Assembly: GCF_006335015.1 (NCBI RefSeq)
Contig: NZ_VDGT01000005.1
Location: 186,001 to 250,000, forward strand
From: Streptomyces sedi
GTDB taxonomy: Bacteria; Actinomycetota; Actinomycetes; Streptomycetales; Streptomycetaceae
Length of the DNA stretch: 64,000 nt
Direction: 5' to 3'
Shown: one piece after another, positions 16,096 through 24,241 of the stretch
How the letters are laid out: each line of letters opens with the position of its first letter
Numbering within the stretch: the first letter of the stretch is position 1
The notes under the pieces: generated by a model
The model's input: the letters and a program-made list of their open reading frames with translations, nothing else
Databases searched by the model: none
What the model was told of the DNA's origin: nothing
Made by a program: the position numbers and the translations under genes

Positions 16096-16977
16096 ATGCT
16101 GGACGACGAGCGGGCGCTGCGGCTCTTCCTCCACCTGGCGAACAGCCTCAACTTCGGCCGGACAAGCCTGGACTGCCATGTCTCCCCCGCGACGCTCACC
16201 AGGACCGTGCAGCGGCTGGAGGCGCGGGTCGGCCACCGGCTGTTCGACCGCGGGCCGCACGGGGTGGCGCTCACCGCCGAGGGGCAACGGTTCCGCGCCT
16301 ACGCCGGGCGCGCCGTGGAGCTGTGGCGCGACTACCGGGAGGAGCAGCCCGAACCCGCCGGGCTGAGCGGACGGTTGACGGTCTTCGCCACGGTGACCGC
16401 CTGCCAGGCGCTGCTGCCGGGGCTGCTCGGGCCGTTCCGGTCCGCGCACCCGCAGGTGGGGTTCGACCTGCGGACCGGGGACGCGGCAGCCGCTCTCGCC
16501 AGGCTGGACGAGGGTGAGGTCGACGTGGCCGTGGCCGGGGTGCCGCCCCGGCTGCCCACGACGCTGGTCAGCCGGACCGTGACCACCACCGAACTGGTCT
16601 TCGTCACCGCGCGGGACCGCCCCGACCCGACACTGACCGGCCCGTTCGTGCTGCCGCAGCGGGGGCTGGTGCGGGAGGCGGCCGACCGGTGGTTCAGGGC
16701 CGCCGGCCGCGTGCCCGAGGTGGCCGCGACGCCCGACGGCCACGAGGCGCTGCTCACGTTGGTCGCGCTGGGCTGCGGAACGGGCGTCGTACCGCGCCTG
16801 GTGCTGGAGTCCAGCGGAACGGCCGAGCGGCTGGCGACGGTGCCGGCCGAGCCCGCGCCGCCGCTCTTCCCCGTGGGCGTCTGCGTGCGCCGCGCCGACC
16901 TGCGCCGCCCGCTGGTCGCCGCGCTGTGGAGCCTCACAGGCGAGGAGCACCGGCGCGGGGCGGCCGACGCGTCGTGA
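16096..16977 (+). CDS. ilvY: LysR-family regulator, IlvY-like
   Basis: A 293-residue LysR-type regulator. The winged-helix region contains FLHLANSLNFGRTSL, HVSPATLTRTVQRLEARVG and LFDRGPHGVALTAEG; the effector domain has LSGRLTVFATVTACQALLPGLL, TGDAAAALARLDEGEVDVAVAGVPP and GHEALLTLVALGCGTGVVPRLVLES. These segments match, from memory, the enterobacterial IlvY protein much better than a generic LysR. IlvY activates ilvC when bound to acetolactate or acetohydroxybutyrate, and the gene is divergent from ilvC here too. The ATG at 16096 follows GAGAGGGG. A perfect hairpin overlaps the stop. Confidence 0.85.
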   Translation: MLDDERALRLFLHLANSLNFGRTSLDCHVSPATLTRTVQRLEARVGHRLFDRGPHGVALTAEGQRFRAYAGRAVELWRDYREEQPEPAGLSGRLTVFATVTACQALLPGLLGPFRSAHPQVGFDLRTGDAAAALARLDEGEVDVAVAGVPPRLPTTLVSRTVTTTELVFVTARDRPDPTLTGPFVLPQRGLVREAADRWFRAAGRVPEVAATPDGHEALLTLVALGCGTGVVPRLVLESSGTAERLATVPAEPAPPLFPVGVCVRRADLRRPLVAALWSLTGEEHRRGAADAS

Positions 16978-17000
16978 AACGGGACGCGTCGGCCGCCCCG
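16956..17000. terminator. Perfect 18-bp hairpin at the ilvY end
   Basis: Bases 16956-16973 and 16983-17000 are exact reverse complements with a 9-base loop that contains the ilvY stop codon. It lies between convergent genes, so it is probably a bidirectional terminator. Confidence 0.85.
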
Positions 17001-17052
17001 GTGAGACGCGCCGGCCAGCACGGGCACCGGCGGTCTCGGACGGCTCGAACGC

Positions 17053-17457
17053 TCAGAGACGGCCGGAGATCCGGGTCGGCGTGATCCGGACGGCCAGCCG
17101 CTGCTCGCCCTCGGCGGACGGGTTGAACTCCGCGTAGGGCTTGCCCGTGTACTTCCGCGACAGCTCGTCGATCAGCTCGGAGTCCGGGTCGGGAACGAGG
17201 GTCGCCGTGCCCTGGATCGCCGCGTAGGTGTACGGGTTGTCCGACGGGTTCACCATCACCGTCACGCGCGGGTCGCGCTCCAGGTTCCTCGCCTGCTGAC
17301 GGGGAACCGTCGTCGAGTACACCAGCTCCTCGCCCTCGCGCTTGATCCAGACCACGACGAGGTGGGGCGACCCGTCCTCGCGGATCGTCGCCACCGTGGC
17401 GAAGACCCGGGTGTCGTCCAGGTACCGCTTCAGCTCGTCGGAGAGTGCCACTGCCAT
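17053..17457 (-). CDS. PPOX-class (pyridoxamine oxidase-like) F420/flavin-dependent protein
   Basis: A 134-residue split-barrel protein. It has ATVATIREDGSPHLVVVWI at the first strands, LVYSTTVPRQQARNLERDPRVTVMV (the conserved R-K/R-N-L-x-R-D-P-R-V segment) and YAAIQGTATLVPD, the standard outline of PPOX-type enzymes; many actinobacterial members of this size use coenzyme F420. The substrate is unknown. The start at 17457 follows GGAAGGA; a farther start would add an unrelated leader. It is convergent with ilvY and separated from it by the hairpin. Confidence 0.82.
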   Translation of the reverse strand: MAVALSDELKRYLDDTRVFATVATIREDGSPHLVVVWIKREGEELVYSTTVPRQQARNLERDPRVTVMVNPSDNPYTYAAIQGTATLVPDPDSELIDELSRKYTGKPYAEFNPSAEGEQRLAVRITPTRISGRL

Positions 17458-17732
17458 CTCGGCCGTCCTTCCAGAGGATGTGCGGGTGGTGGAGCGGGGC
17501 GACACGACGCCTTCCCACGCCCTCGTCTACAACCCGCGCCACTTTCCGACCATTCCAACCCGGCGGAAGCCCTTTCGCGCCCCCGACGGGCGGTGCGGAC
17601 GACGGATTCCGCCGCGTGCGCCGTGTGCGCCGGCGTGTGCGCCAGAGGCGTGCCTCAACAGGACCGTCGACGGCCGTGACGTTTTCGGGGACTTCGGGCG
17701 CGGTGTCGGGGTCCGTGGAACGATGGCTGCCC

Positions 17733-18506
17733 GTGACCTCGACTTCGCACCTCGCCCACGATGCGGCCGGCGACGGCCCCGCGTTGCTGCTGCTCCACTC
17801 GACGGTCTGCGACCGACGGATGTGGGACCCGCAGTGGCGGATACTGGTCGACGCCGGGTTCCGTGTGGTGCGCTGCGACTTCCGCGGCCACGGGGACAGC
17901 CCGGCGGCCGACCGGCCCTACCGGGACGCGGAGGACGTGCGCGACCTGTTGGACGCGCTGGGGATCGCGGAGACGGCGGTGGTCGGCGCGTGCTTCGGCG
18001 GCGGGGTGGCGCTGGAGGTCGCGGCGCGCTGGCCCGACCGGGTCGGCGCGCTGGTGCTGCTGAACGCGGCGCCGCCGCTGACGGAGCGGAGCACCGCGCT
18101 CGCCGGCTTCGAGGCCAGGTCGGCGGGGCTGCTCGACTCCGGCGCGGTGGCGGAGGCGGTGGAGCTGAACGTGGCGACGTGGCTCGGCCCCGAAGCGGAC
18201 GGCAACACCCGCGCCATGGTGCGGCTCATGCAACGCCACACGCTGGACGTGCGGTTGGCGGCGGAGCAGTTCCCCCGGCCGCCGGCCGACCACCGGCTGA
18301 CGGGCATCAAGGCGCGCGCCCTGGCCGTCTCCGGCGGCCACGATCTGCCGGACTTCCGGGAGACGGCGGCCGAGCTGGCCAGGCTGCTGCCGCAGGCGCG
18401 CCACGAGGAACTGGACTGGGCGGGGCATCTGCCCAGCCTGGAACGGCCCGCTGTGGTGGCACGACTGCTGGTGGCCTTCCTCCGCGAGGCCGAAACCGGC
18501 GGTTGA
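17733..18506 (+). CDS. Alpha/beta hydrolase with Cys in the nucleophile elbow
   Basis: A 257-residue alpha/beta hydrolase. ALLLLHSTVCDRRMWD forms the oxyanion side, VVRCDFRGHGDS follows, and the nucleophile elbow reads VVGACFGGGVAL, so the nucleophile would be Cys87 where most relatives have Ser. The acid Asp is in SGGHDLPDF and the His in WAGHLPSLERP. A Cys-Asp-His triad is best known from dienelactone hydrolase, but the overall sequence is closer to lactonase/ester-hydrolase types. The GTG start at 17733 is tentative; GTG at 17715 is the alternative. Substrate unknown. Confidence 0.8.
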   Translation: MTSTSHLAHDAAGDGPALLLLHSTVCDRRMWDPQWRILVDAGFRVVRCDFRGHGDSPAADRPYRDAEDVRDLLDALGIAETAVVGACFGGGVALEVAARWPDRVGALVLLNAAPPLTERSTALAGFEARSAGLLDSGAVAEAVELNVATWLGPEADGNTRAMVRLMQRHTLDVRLAAEQFPRPPADHRLTGIKARALAVSGGHDLPDFRETAAELARLLPQARHEELDWAGHLPSLERPAVVARLLVAFLREAETGG

Positions 18507-18580
18507 TCGCGCGGGGGCTGATCGCCGGGCGGGGTTATCGGCGGGCGGGTTATCGCCGCAGGCGATCGACGGCGGGGTGA

Positions 18581-18624
18581 TTGGCGGCGGTGCGATCGGC
18601 GGCGGTGCGATCGGCGGCGGGTCC
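18581..18624. repeat. 15-bp imperfect tandem repeat
   Basis: About 2.5 copies of a unit close to GGCGGCGGTGCGATC, just after the hydrolase gene. The whole stretch 18507-19050 (544 bp) has no convincing gene; it holds this repeat, an ATTCGGT/ACCGAAT inverted pair (about 18757-18792) and the larger repeat block that follows. Confidence 0.7.
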
Positions 18625-18880
18625 GCGCGCGTGGCGGTGCGGGGAGGCTGGCCAGCGCGCGGACGGGTCACGGCCCCCACCCTGCACCGCGCGGGCCCCG
18701 ACCGCCGAGGACGATTCTCGCCGAGACGGAGGCGGGGGTGGTGGGTATTCGGTCAACCTCCGCGACCCTCAGCAGTGCGGCAACTACCGAATGTGAGGCT
18801 GAACGATGGGGTTTGTGGTGCGGCAAAAGGTGCTGGGAAGTCGGCCAAAACTGGGCTCTTTGGCGTGGGGCGACCACGCG

Positions 18881-19050
18881 CCGTCGTTGGTTCGGCGTCG
18901 TTGTCGGCCGCGGGCCGGCGCACATGCACCGCGCAGTTCCCCGCGCCCCCAGGCCCGACCGCCGTCGTTGGTTTCGCGGCGGTGTCGGCCGCGGGCCGGC
19001 GCGCATGCACCGCGCCCCCAACCCCGACCGCCGTCGTTGGTTCGGCGGGG
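18881..19050. repeat. Tandem direct repeats of about 70-81 bp
   Basis: Units begin CCGTCGTTGG at 18881, 18962 and 19031 (the third partial). Each full unit contains TCGGCCGCGGGCCGGCGC and ATGCACCGCGC. The first also contains the GCGCAGTTCCCCGCGCCCCC element. The block ends just before the homocysteine methyltransferase stop codon. It probably represents intergenic repeat expansion that may act as a terminator. Confidence 0.85.
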
Positions 19051-19923
19051 TCAGGTGGAGAGGGCCGAGCGCATCGCCGCGATCTGGGTGGGGTCCACGC
19101 CGCAGCAGCCGCCGATGAGGTGGGCGCCGGCGGCGCGCCATGCGCGGGTGTTCTCGGGGCGCGGGGGCGCCTGCCCGTGTCGGCCCCCGTTGGGGTAGGC
19201 GACGGCCGGGCGGCCGGTGACGGAGGTCGCCGACGCCACCGCGTCGACGACCTCCCCGGGCCCGCAGCAGTTGACGCCGACCGCCGCCACCGACGGCTCG
19301 TCGGCCGCCAACGCGAAGGCCTCGGCCAGCGGTTGGCCTGCGCGGGTGCGCCCGCCCTCGGCGGTGTAGGAGAGCCAGACCGGGACCCCGGCGCCGCGCA
19401 CCACCGACAGCATCGCCTCCGCCTCACGGGTGTCGGGCACGGTCTCCAGGGCCAGCAGGTCGGGGCCGCCGGCGAGTAGCGCCTCGACCCTCGGCCCGTG
19501 GAAGCGGGCCAACTCCGCGACGGTGAGGCCGTAGTCGCCCCGGTACTCGCTGCCGTCCGCCAACACCGCGCCGTAGGGCCCGACCGACGCGGCGACCAGC
19601 GCCGGGCGCAGGGTGGAAGCAGCGGCCTCGCGGGCCAGCCGCACGCTGTCGGCGAGCAGCCCGGCCGCCGCCCGCCGCCCCACGCCCCGCCGTGCGAACC
19701 CCTCGAAGGACGCCTGGTAGCTGGCGGTCAGCAGCACGTCGGCGCCGGCCCGCAGATACGCGGAGTGCGCGGTGACCAGCCGCTCCGGGGCCTCGACCAG
19801 CACCCGCGCCGTCCACAGCTCGTCGTCCAGGTCCACGCCCTGGGCGGCGAGTTGGTCGGACAGCCCGCCGTCGAGCAGCAGGGGCGGGGCCCCCGGCGCG
19901 AGCGCCGCCGCGAGGTCAAGCAC
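19051..19923 (-). CDS. mmuM: Homocysteine S-methyltransferase
   Basis: A 290-residue zinc methyltransferase that makes methionine from homocysteine using S-methylmethionine or a similar donor. Evidence: LLLDGGLSDQLAAQG at the N-terminus, VLLTASYQASFEGF, LLALETVPDTREAEAM, and the zinc cysteines in VGVNCCGPGE and LIGGCCGVDPTQI. The length matches the single-domain MmuM/YagD type rather than MetH. The GTG start follows GGAGGACGAACG. The next upstream gene, a luciferase-like oxidoreductase, is 39 bases away on the same strand and may be in the same transcript. Confidence 0.92.
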   Translation of the reverse strand: MLDLAAALAPGAPPLLLDGGLSDQLAAQGVDLDDELWTARVLVEAPERLVTAHSAYLRAGADVLLTASYQASFEGFARRGVGRRAAAGLLADSVRLAREAAASTLRPALVAASVGPYGAVLADGSEYRGDYGLTVAELARFHGPRVEALLAGGPDLLALETVPDTREAEAMLSVVRGAGVPVWLSYTAEGGRTRAGQPLAEAFALAADEPSVAAVGVNCCGPGEVVDAVASATSVTGRPAVAYPNGGRHGQAPPRPENTRAWRAAGAHLIGGCCGVDPTQIAAMRSALST

Positions 19924-19962
19924 CGTTCGTCCTCCGTTCCGTGCGGGGTCAGCCCGGTCGGC

Positions 19963-20886
19963 TCAGTCCAGCTGCGGCGCGACGTCCTCGGCGATCACCG
20001 CGAGGTGGTCCAGGTCGTCGAGGTCCAGGATCTGGAAGTAGAGCCGCTGGCAGCCCGCCTCGCGGTAGGCGGCGATCTTCTCGACCACCTCGCCCGGCGT
20101 GCCGGCCAGCCCGTTCTCGCGCAGCTCGTCGGGCTGGCGCCCGATGGCCTCGGCCCGGCGCCGCACCTCCGCCTCGTCGCGGCCGACGCAGGCCACCAGC
20201 GCGTTGGAGTAGACGAGCGACTCGGGGTCGCGTCCGGCCTCGCGCGCCGCCTCGCGGACGCGGTCGAACTGCTCGGCGCTTTCCGCGGGCGGCTGGAACG
20301 GGATGTTGAACTCGTCGGCGTAACGGGCGGCCAGCCGCGGCGTGCGCACCTTGCCCATGCCGCCGACCAGCACCGGGACGCGTTCCTGCGCCGGCTTGGG
20401 CAGCGCGGGGGAGTCGGTCAGCTGGTAGTGGGCGCCGTCGTGGGAGAAGGTCTCGCCGACCGGCGTGTTCCACAGGCCGGTGACGATGGCGAGCTGTTCC
20501 TCAAGGCGCGGGAACTTCTCCTTCGGGAACGGGATGCCGTAGGCGGTGTGCTCCTCGGCGAACCAGCCGGCGCCCAGGCCCAGTTCGACCCGGCCGCCGG
20601 ACATGGCGTCGACCTGCGCGACCTGGATGGCCAGCACCCCCGGCAGCCGGAAGGTGCCGGCGGTCATCAGGGTCCCGAGGCGGATGCGGCTGGTCTCCCT
20701 CGCGAGCCCTGCGAGCGTCACCCAGGCGTCGGTCGGTCCGGGGCCCGGGTCGCCGTCGCCCATCCGCAGGTAGTGGTCGGAGCGGAAGAAAGCGTCGAAG
20801 CCCAGCTGCTCGGTGGCCCGCGCCACGGCCAGCAGCGTCTCGTAGTCGGCGCCCTGCTGCGGTTCGGTGAAGACACGAAGATCCAT
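19963..20886 (-). CDS. LLM-class (luciferase-like) F420-dependent oxidoreductase
   Basis: A 307-residue TIM-barrel oxidoreductase of the bacterial luciferase superfamily. Typical segments are MDLRVFTEPQQGADYETLL, FFRSDHYLRMGDGDPGPGPTDAWVTLAGLARET, RLGTLMTAGTFRLPGVLAIQVAQVDAMSGGRVELGLGAGWF and EHTAYGIPFP. Actinobacterial proteins with this pattern generally use coenzyme F420; this is family knowledge, not seen directly. The substrate is unknown. It lies at the downstream edge of the type VII locus but in its own short unit. Confidence 0.87.
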   Translation of the reverse strand: MDLRVFTEPQQGADYETLLAVARATEQLGFDAFFRSDHYLRMGDGDPGPGPTDAWVTLAGLARETSRIRLGTLMTAGTFRLPGVLAIQVAQVDAMSGGRVELGLGAGWFAEEHTAYGIPFPKEKFPRLEEQLAIVTGLWNTPVGETFSHDGAHYQLTDSPALPKPAQERVPVLVGGMGKVRTPRLAARYADEFNIPFQPPAESAEQFDRVREAAREAGRDPESLVYSNALVACVGRDEAEVRRRAEAIGRQPDELRENGLAGTPGEVVEKIAAYREAGCQRLYFQILDLDDLDHLAVIAEDVAPQLD

Positions 20887-20913
20887 GCCCCCATTCTGGC
20901 CTCCCGGCCGCGC

Positions 20914-21636
20914 TCACACGCCGCCGGGCCGCCCCCGTTCCCGCTGGCGCCGGCCCGGGGTGAGCAGCGCGTTCTCGCCGGCCGACAGGTCCAGCGCGAC
21001 GCTCTCGGCGCGGTCGTCGCGGAAAACCGCGATCCGGCCCGGTTCCAGCGCGCGGGTGAACGTGCCGGCCCCCGCGCCCAGCAGCCGCTCGGTCACCTCG
21101 GCGAACTGCCGGTCCAGCACCACCACGGTCCGCAGCCCCGCCCAGAAGGCGGAGCGGCGCGGCGGGTTGCGGGTCACGTGCAGCACGGTGCGCCAGGGGC
21201 CGACGGCGAGGGCGGCCGACGGCGGGCGGCGCAGGTCGCAGACGAGGGCGGCGGGGCCCTCGCCCGCCGAGGGCGCGGTCGGCGCGTGCCGGGGCCAGCG
21301 GCCGACGCCGTCGCCGACGGTGAGCCGTTCGCCGGCTGCCAGCGCCACCCCGCGCCACTGGTCGGGCACCCGGGTGGCGGCGGTGACGCGGGCGCCGGCG
21401 GCGAGGAGCCGCAGCGCGAAGAGCCGCCCGAAGAGCGACTCGCCGAGCACGCCCAGGCAGCCGCCCTCCGGCGTCGGCGCCGGCAGCGTCACGGGCTGTC
21501 CCGCCGTGCCGGTGCCCAGGTGCACGCCGGCGTCGACGGGGGTGAGGGCGAGCGCCAGGGAGGCGGCGGCCTCGGCCGGCCGCCAGCGGGTCGCCGGCAG
21601 CGGCGCCCACTCGGGGATGGTGCGCGGGGTGTTCAT
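20914..21636 (-). CDS. Type VII locus-associated protein, unknown function
   Basis: A 240-residue protein whose ATG overlaps the eccE stop by four bases (ATGA), so it is translated with the secretion machinery. It is Ala/Arg-rich and apparently soluble, with VTLPAPTPEGGCLGVLGESLFGRLFALRLLAAGARVTAATR in its first half (Rossmann-like beta-alpha-beta appearance) and a C-terminal half containing RTVVVLDRQFAEVTERLLGAGAGTF. No catalytic motif is evident. Its place at the end of the operon suggests an accessory or cytosolic partner of the ESX machine. I do not recognise the family. Confidence 0.6.
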   Translation of the reverse strand: MNTPRTIPEWAPLPATRWRPAEAAASLALALTPVDAGVHLGTGTAGQPVTLPAPTPEGGCLGVLGESLFGRLFALRLLAAGARVTAATRVPDQWRGVALAAGERLTVGDGVGRWPRHAPTAPSAGEGPAALVCDLRRPPSAALAVGPWRTVLHVTRNPPRRSAFWAGLRTVVVLDRQFAEVTERLLGAGAGTFTRALEPGRIAVFRDDRAESVALDLSAGENALLTPGRRQRERGRPGGV

Positions 21637-22781
21637 GTGGCGCTCCTGGTGGGGGCGGTGGACGCGGCCGGCGGAACGGTCTCGGAGAGCGGGGCGGCGG
21701 GGCAGGCGACCGGGAGGGTGGCCAGCAGGCCGGTGTAGGGGTCGGGGGGCGCGGCGTCCAGCACGCCGGCCGTGACGAGCCGTTCCCTTTCGGCGGCGGC
21801 GACCTGCGGGAGGGCGCTGACCAGCCGGACGGCCACCCGTGCCGTGGGCCCGTCGGGTTCCGCGGTGAGCGTGGCGCAGGCCAGCGCGCGGTCGGCGGCG
21901 CAGCCGCCCAGCAGGCTGAGCAGCCGGGTCCAGGCCGCCTGGTCGGGGACGGCCGCGGTGGCCAGGGCGTGGGTCGCGGCCTCGCCCGACCAGACGCCGG
22001 CCAGCGGCCGGCCCCGGCCGTCGGGGTCGCCGGACTCGCGGAGCAGGCCGGCGAGTTCGGCCGCGCCCAGCGGCGTGGCCGCCACCCCGCCGGCCGCCAG
22101 CCGGGCGCGCAGGCGCGCCGTGGCGGCGGCCACGGCGGCGCGCGCGCCGGCCTCCCCGCCGCCGCGCCGGCGCGCGGCGGCGGGCGCCGCCAGCGGCTCG
22201 TACCGCGTCAGCAGCACGGAACGCAGCGCGATCGGGGCGCCGCCGACGGGGAGTTGGCGGTAGGCGAGCGTCGGCTGGTAGCGGTGTCGGGCGTCCCACG
22301 GCGGGGGCGCGAACCGTTCGACGCACAACTGCACGGCCGCCGGCCGCGCCGGGTCCTCGGCGAGAAAGGCGCCGGCGAGACCGACCGGCAGCGAGGGCAG
22401 CGCGCCCGAGGGCAGCGCCAGCGCCGCCGCGTGGCCGCGCCCGTCGGCGAGCACGCCGAGCGGCGGGCCGTTGCGGTCGGCGACCTCGACGACGTCGAGC
22501 GCCGGCAGCACGGTGTGCGCCAGGCCCAACGGGTCGGCCGGCGGCGGCGGTTCGGGGACGGCGGCGAGGTCGCCGCGGCGCGGCGCGGCGAGCAGCCGCC
22601 GGTCGGCCCAGTCGCCGCCGACCCGCGCCAGCGCGCCGGCGAGCACCGCGCCGCCGCCGCCGGCCAGCGCGTACCCCCAGGGGCCCGCGAGGGCGACGCC
22701 GGTGGCGACGCAGCCGAGTCCTGCCTGGACGGCGACCAACCGGCCCCGCCAGGGCTGACGTTCGTTCCCCACCGCGTTCAT
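21633..22781 (-). CDS. eccE: Type VII secretion protein EccE
   Basis: A 382-residue membrane-associated component of the ESX channel. Two hydrophobic helices near the N-terminus (about residues 14-50) are followed by a soluble domain containing WADRRLLAAP, VVEVADRNGPPLGVLADGRGHAAALAL and YEPLAAPAAARR, the general form of EccE. It is very Ala/Pro/Arg-rich, so the assignment rests on the TM layout and on the position between eccB and the end of the operon. Its ATG overlaps the eccB stop by four bases. Confidence 0.78.
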   Translation of the reverse strand: MNAVGNERQPWRGRLVAVQAGLGCVATGVALAGPWGYALAGGGGAVLAGALARVGGDWADRRLLAAPRRGDLAAVPEPPPPADPLGLAHTVLPALDVVEVADRNGPPLGVLADGRGHAAALALPSGALPSLPVGLAGAFLAEDPARPAAVQLCVERFAPPPWDARHRYQPTLAYRQLPVGGAPIALRSVLLTRYEPLAAPAAARRRGGGEAGARAAVAAATARLRARLAAGGVAATPLGAAELAGLLRESGDPDGRGRPLAGVWSGEAATHALATAAVPDQAAWTRLLSLLGGCAADRALACATLTAEPDGPTARVAVRLVSALPQVAAAERERLVTAGVLDAAPPDPYTGLLATLPVACPAAPLSETVPPAASTAPTRSAT

Positions 22782-24241
22782 CCTTCCTCCTCGGCCAGCT
22801 CGTCCTCGGCGTTCTCTTCCTCGGCCGGCTCGTCCGGCGCCCCGTCGACGCCCCGCTGTTCGCGGGCGGCGGCCTGCGGGTCGAGCACGGGGCCCGCCGG
22901 CAGCAGACCGACGTAGGCGCGCGGCACCGACGGCGCCTCGTCCGGGCGGTAGCCGAGCCGTTCCACCGCGTCGGGCGTGGCGAACGGGTAGGCGGTCCCG
23001 CTGTCGGTGACCAGGGTGAACGTGCCGCCGCTGCCGGCCGAGGTGGTGGAGCGCACCACGGCGCCCGAGCCGGGCGGCAGATAGATGGCGTCCAGCAGGC
23101 CGAGCCGTTCGCCGTCCGCGCTGGTCACCGGCGTCAGGCCGGCCGGCTCCGGCGGGGCGTCGGGCAGGTGCACCACGGCCTGCCAGGGCGCGTCGCCCGG
23201 CTGGCCGCCCGGCGGAGTGGAGACGCAGACCGGGCGGTCGCGGCCCGGCTCCTCGGCGCGGGGCAGCGCGTCGGGCCAGGCCCGGTCGCCGGGCGCCGCC
23301 TCGTCGGCGCGTGGGGCGCGGGCCGCCTCGGTCAGCCCGATGAGGTGGTCGGTGCCGGCCTCCGCGCTGAGCAGGGTGTGCAGCAGCGGCGAGACGGCGA
23401 CCAGCCCCTCGGGCCTGACCAGGTAGAACTGCTGGCTGGGCCCGTCGGTCCCGGTGTGCGCCAGGTCGCCGACCAGGGCGTCGAAAGGCAGTTCGGCGGT
23501 GGGCGGCTGGCCGGCGCCCGCGCCCGGCTCCGGGATCTCGATCGCCGGGCCCTCGGGCACGGTGGCGATGATCTGGCGCGGCAGCGGCACGGCCCGCACC
23601 TGCTGGAGCCCCAGCAGGTCCCTGATGCCGGAGGCGAGCGCGAAGCGGCGGCCTTCGGCCAGCAGCCACAGCTCGCCGTCCTCGCCCTCGACCAGCACCG
23701 TCGCCCCGCGCTCGGTCTCGTCCCCGGGGGCGACTCCCGGCACCGAGACATAGAGCGCGGTGTGCGTGGGGGGCCCGCCGGTCTCGGCCGGGGTGGCGCA
23801 CAACGTCCAGTCGTCGTCGGTGAGTTCGTCGGCGTCCGGCAGCGCGTCCGGCGCGCCGGGGATGCCGACGGGCAGCCCGCGCGGCGCCTCGTCCAGGGTG
23901 CGCTGCCGCACCTCGGTGAGGTCGCCGCCGCCGACCAGCAGCGCGGAGGACAGGTTGAGCGCGGGATGCACCACGCCGTCGTCGACGACGTAGCGGTCGC
24001 CACCGTCGCCGAGGACCACCGCGCCGCTGTCCGGCAGGTCGGGGCCCCGGCCGCCGCCGAGCCAGCCGGCGATGCCGAAGCCGGCCATGATCAGCACGCC
24101 GAAGGCGACGCCGCCGCCGAGCGAGCGGTTCAGCCGGCGGCGCGGGTCGAGGCGTGCCTCGTCGGCGCCGCGGATCAGCGTGGTGGTGCGGCGGCGGTTC
24201 TCGTAGGCGTAGGCGTCGGCCTGGTCGCGTGTGGTGGCCAT
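22778..24241 (-). CDS. eccB: Type VII secretion protein EccB
   Basis: A 487-residue core component with one membrane helix (about residues 42-64, GVAFGVLIMAGFGIAGWLGGG) after a short cytoplasmic N-terminus starting MATTRDQADAYAYENRRRTTTLIRG, a strong EccB signature. The long extracytoplasmic part has the characteristic repeats (VVLGDGGDRYVVDDG and VHPALNLSSALLV) and two well-separated cysteines (in TLCATP and PVCVSTP) that could form the conserved disulfide. The tail is Glu-rich. Its ATG shares a base with the mycP stop (TGATG). Confidence 0.93.
   Translation of the reverse strand: MATTRDQADAYAYENRRRTTTLIRGADEARLDPRRRLNRSLGGGVAFGVLIMAGFGIAGWLGGGRGPDLPDSGAVVLGDGGDRYVVDDGVVHPALNLSSALLVGGGDLTEVRQRTLDEAPRGLPVGIPGAPDALPDADELTDDDWTLCATPAETGGPPTHTALYVSVPGVAPGDETERGATVLVEGEDGELWLLAEGRRFALASGIRDLLGLQQVRAVPLPRQIIATVPEGPAIEIPEPGAGAGQPPTAELPFDALVGDLAHTGTDGPSQQFYLVRPEGLVAVSPLLHTLLSAEAGTDHLIGLTEAARAPRADEAAPGDRAWPDALPRAEEPGRDRPVCVSTPPGGQPGDAPWQAVVHLPDAPPEPAGLTPVTSADGERLGLLDAIYLPPGSGAVVRSTTSAGSGGTFTLVTDSGTAYPFATPDAVERLGYRPDEAPSVPRAYVGLLPAGPVLDPQAAAREQRGVDGAPDEPAEEENAEDELAEEEG

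Noticed and set aside
18577..19479. Frames across the tandem repeats before mmuM
   Set aside because: They are produced by the repeats themselves and have no start signals or family patterns.
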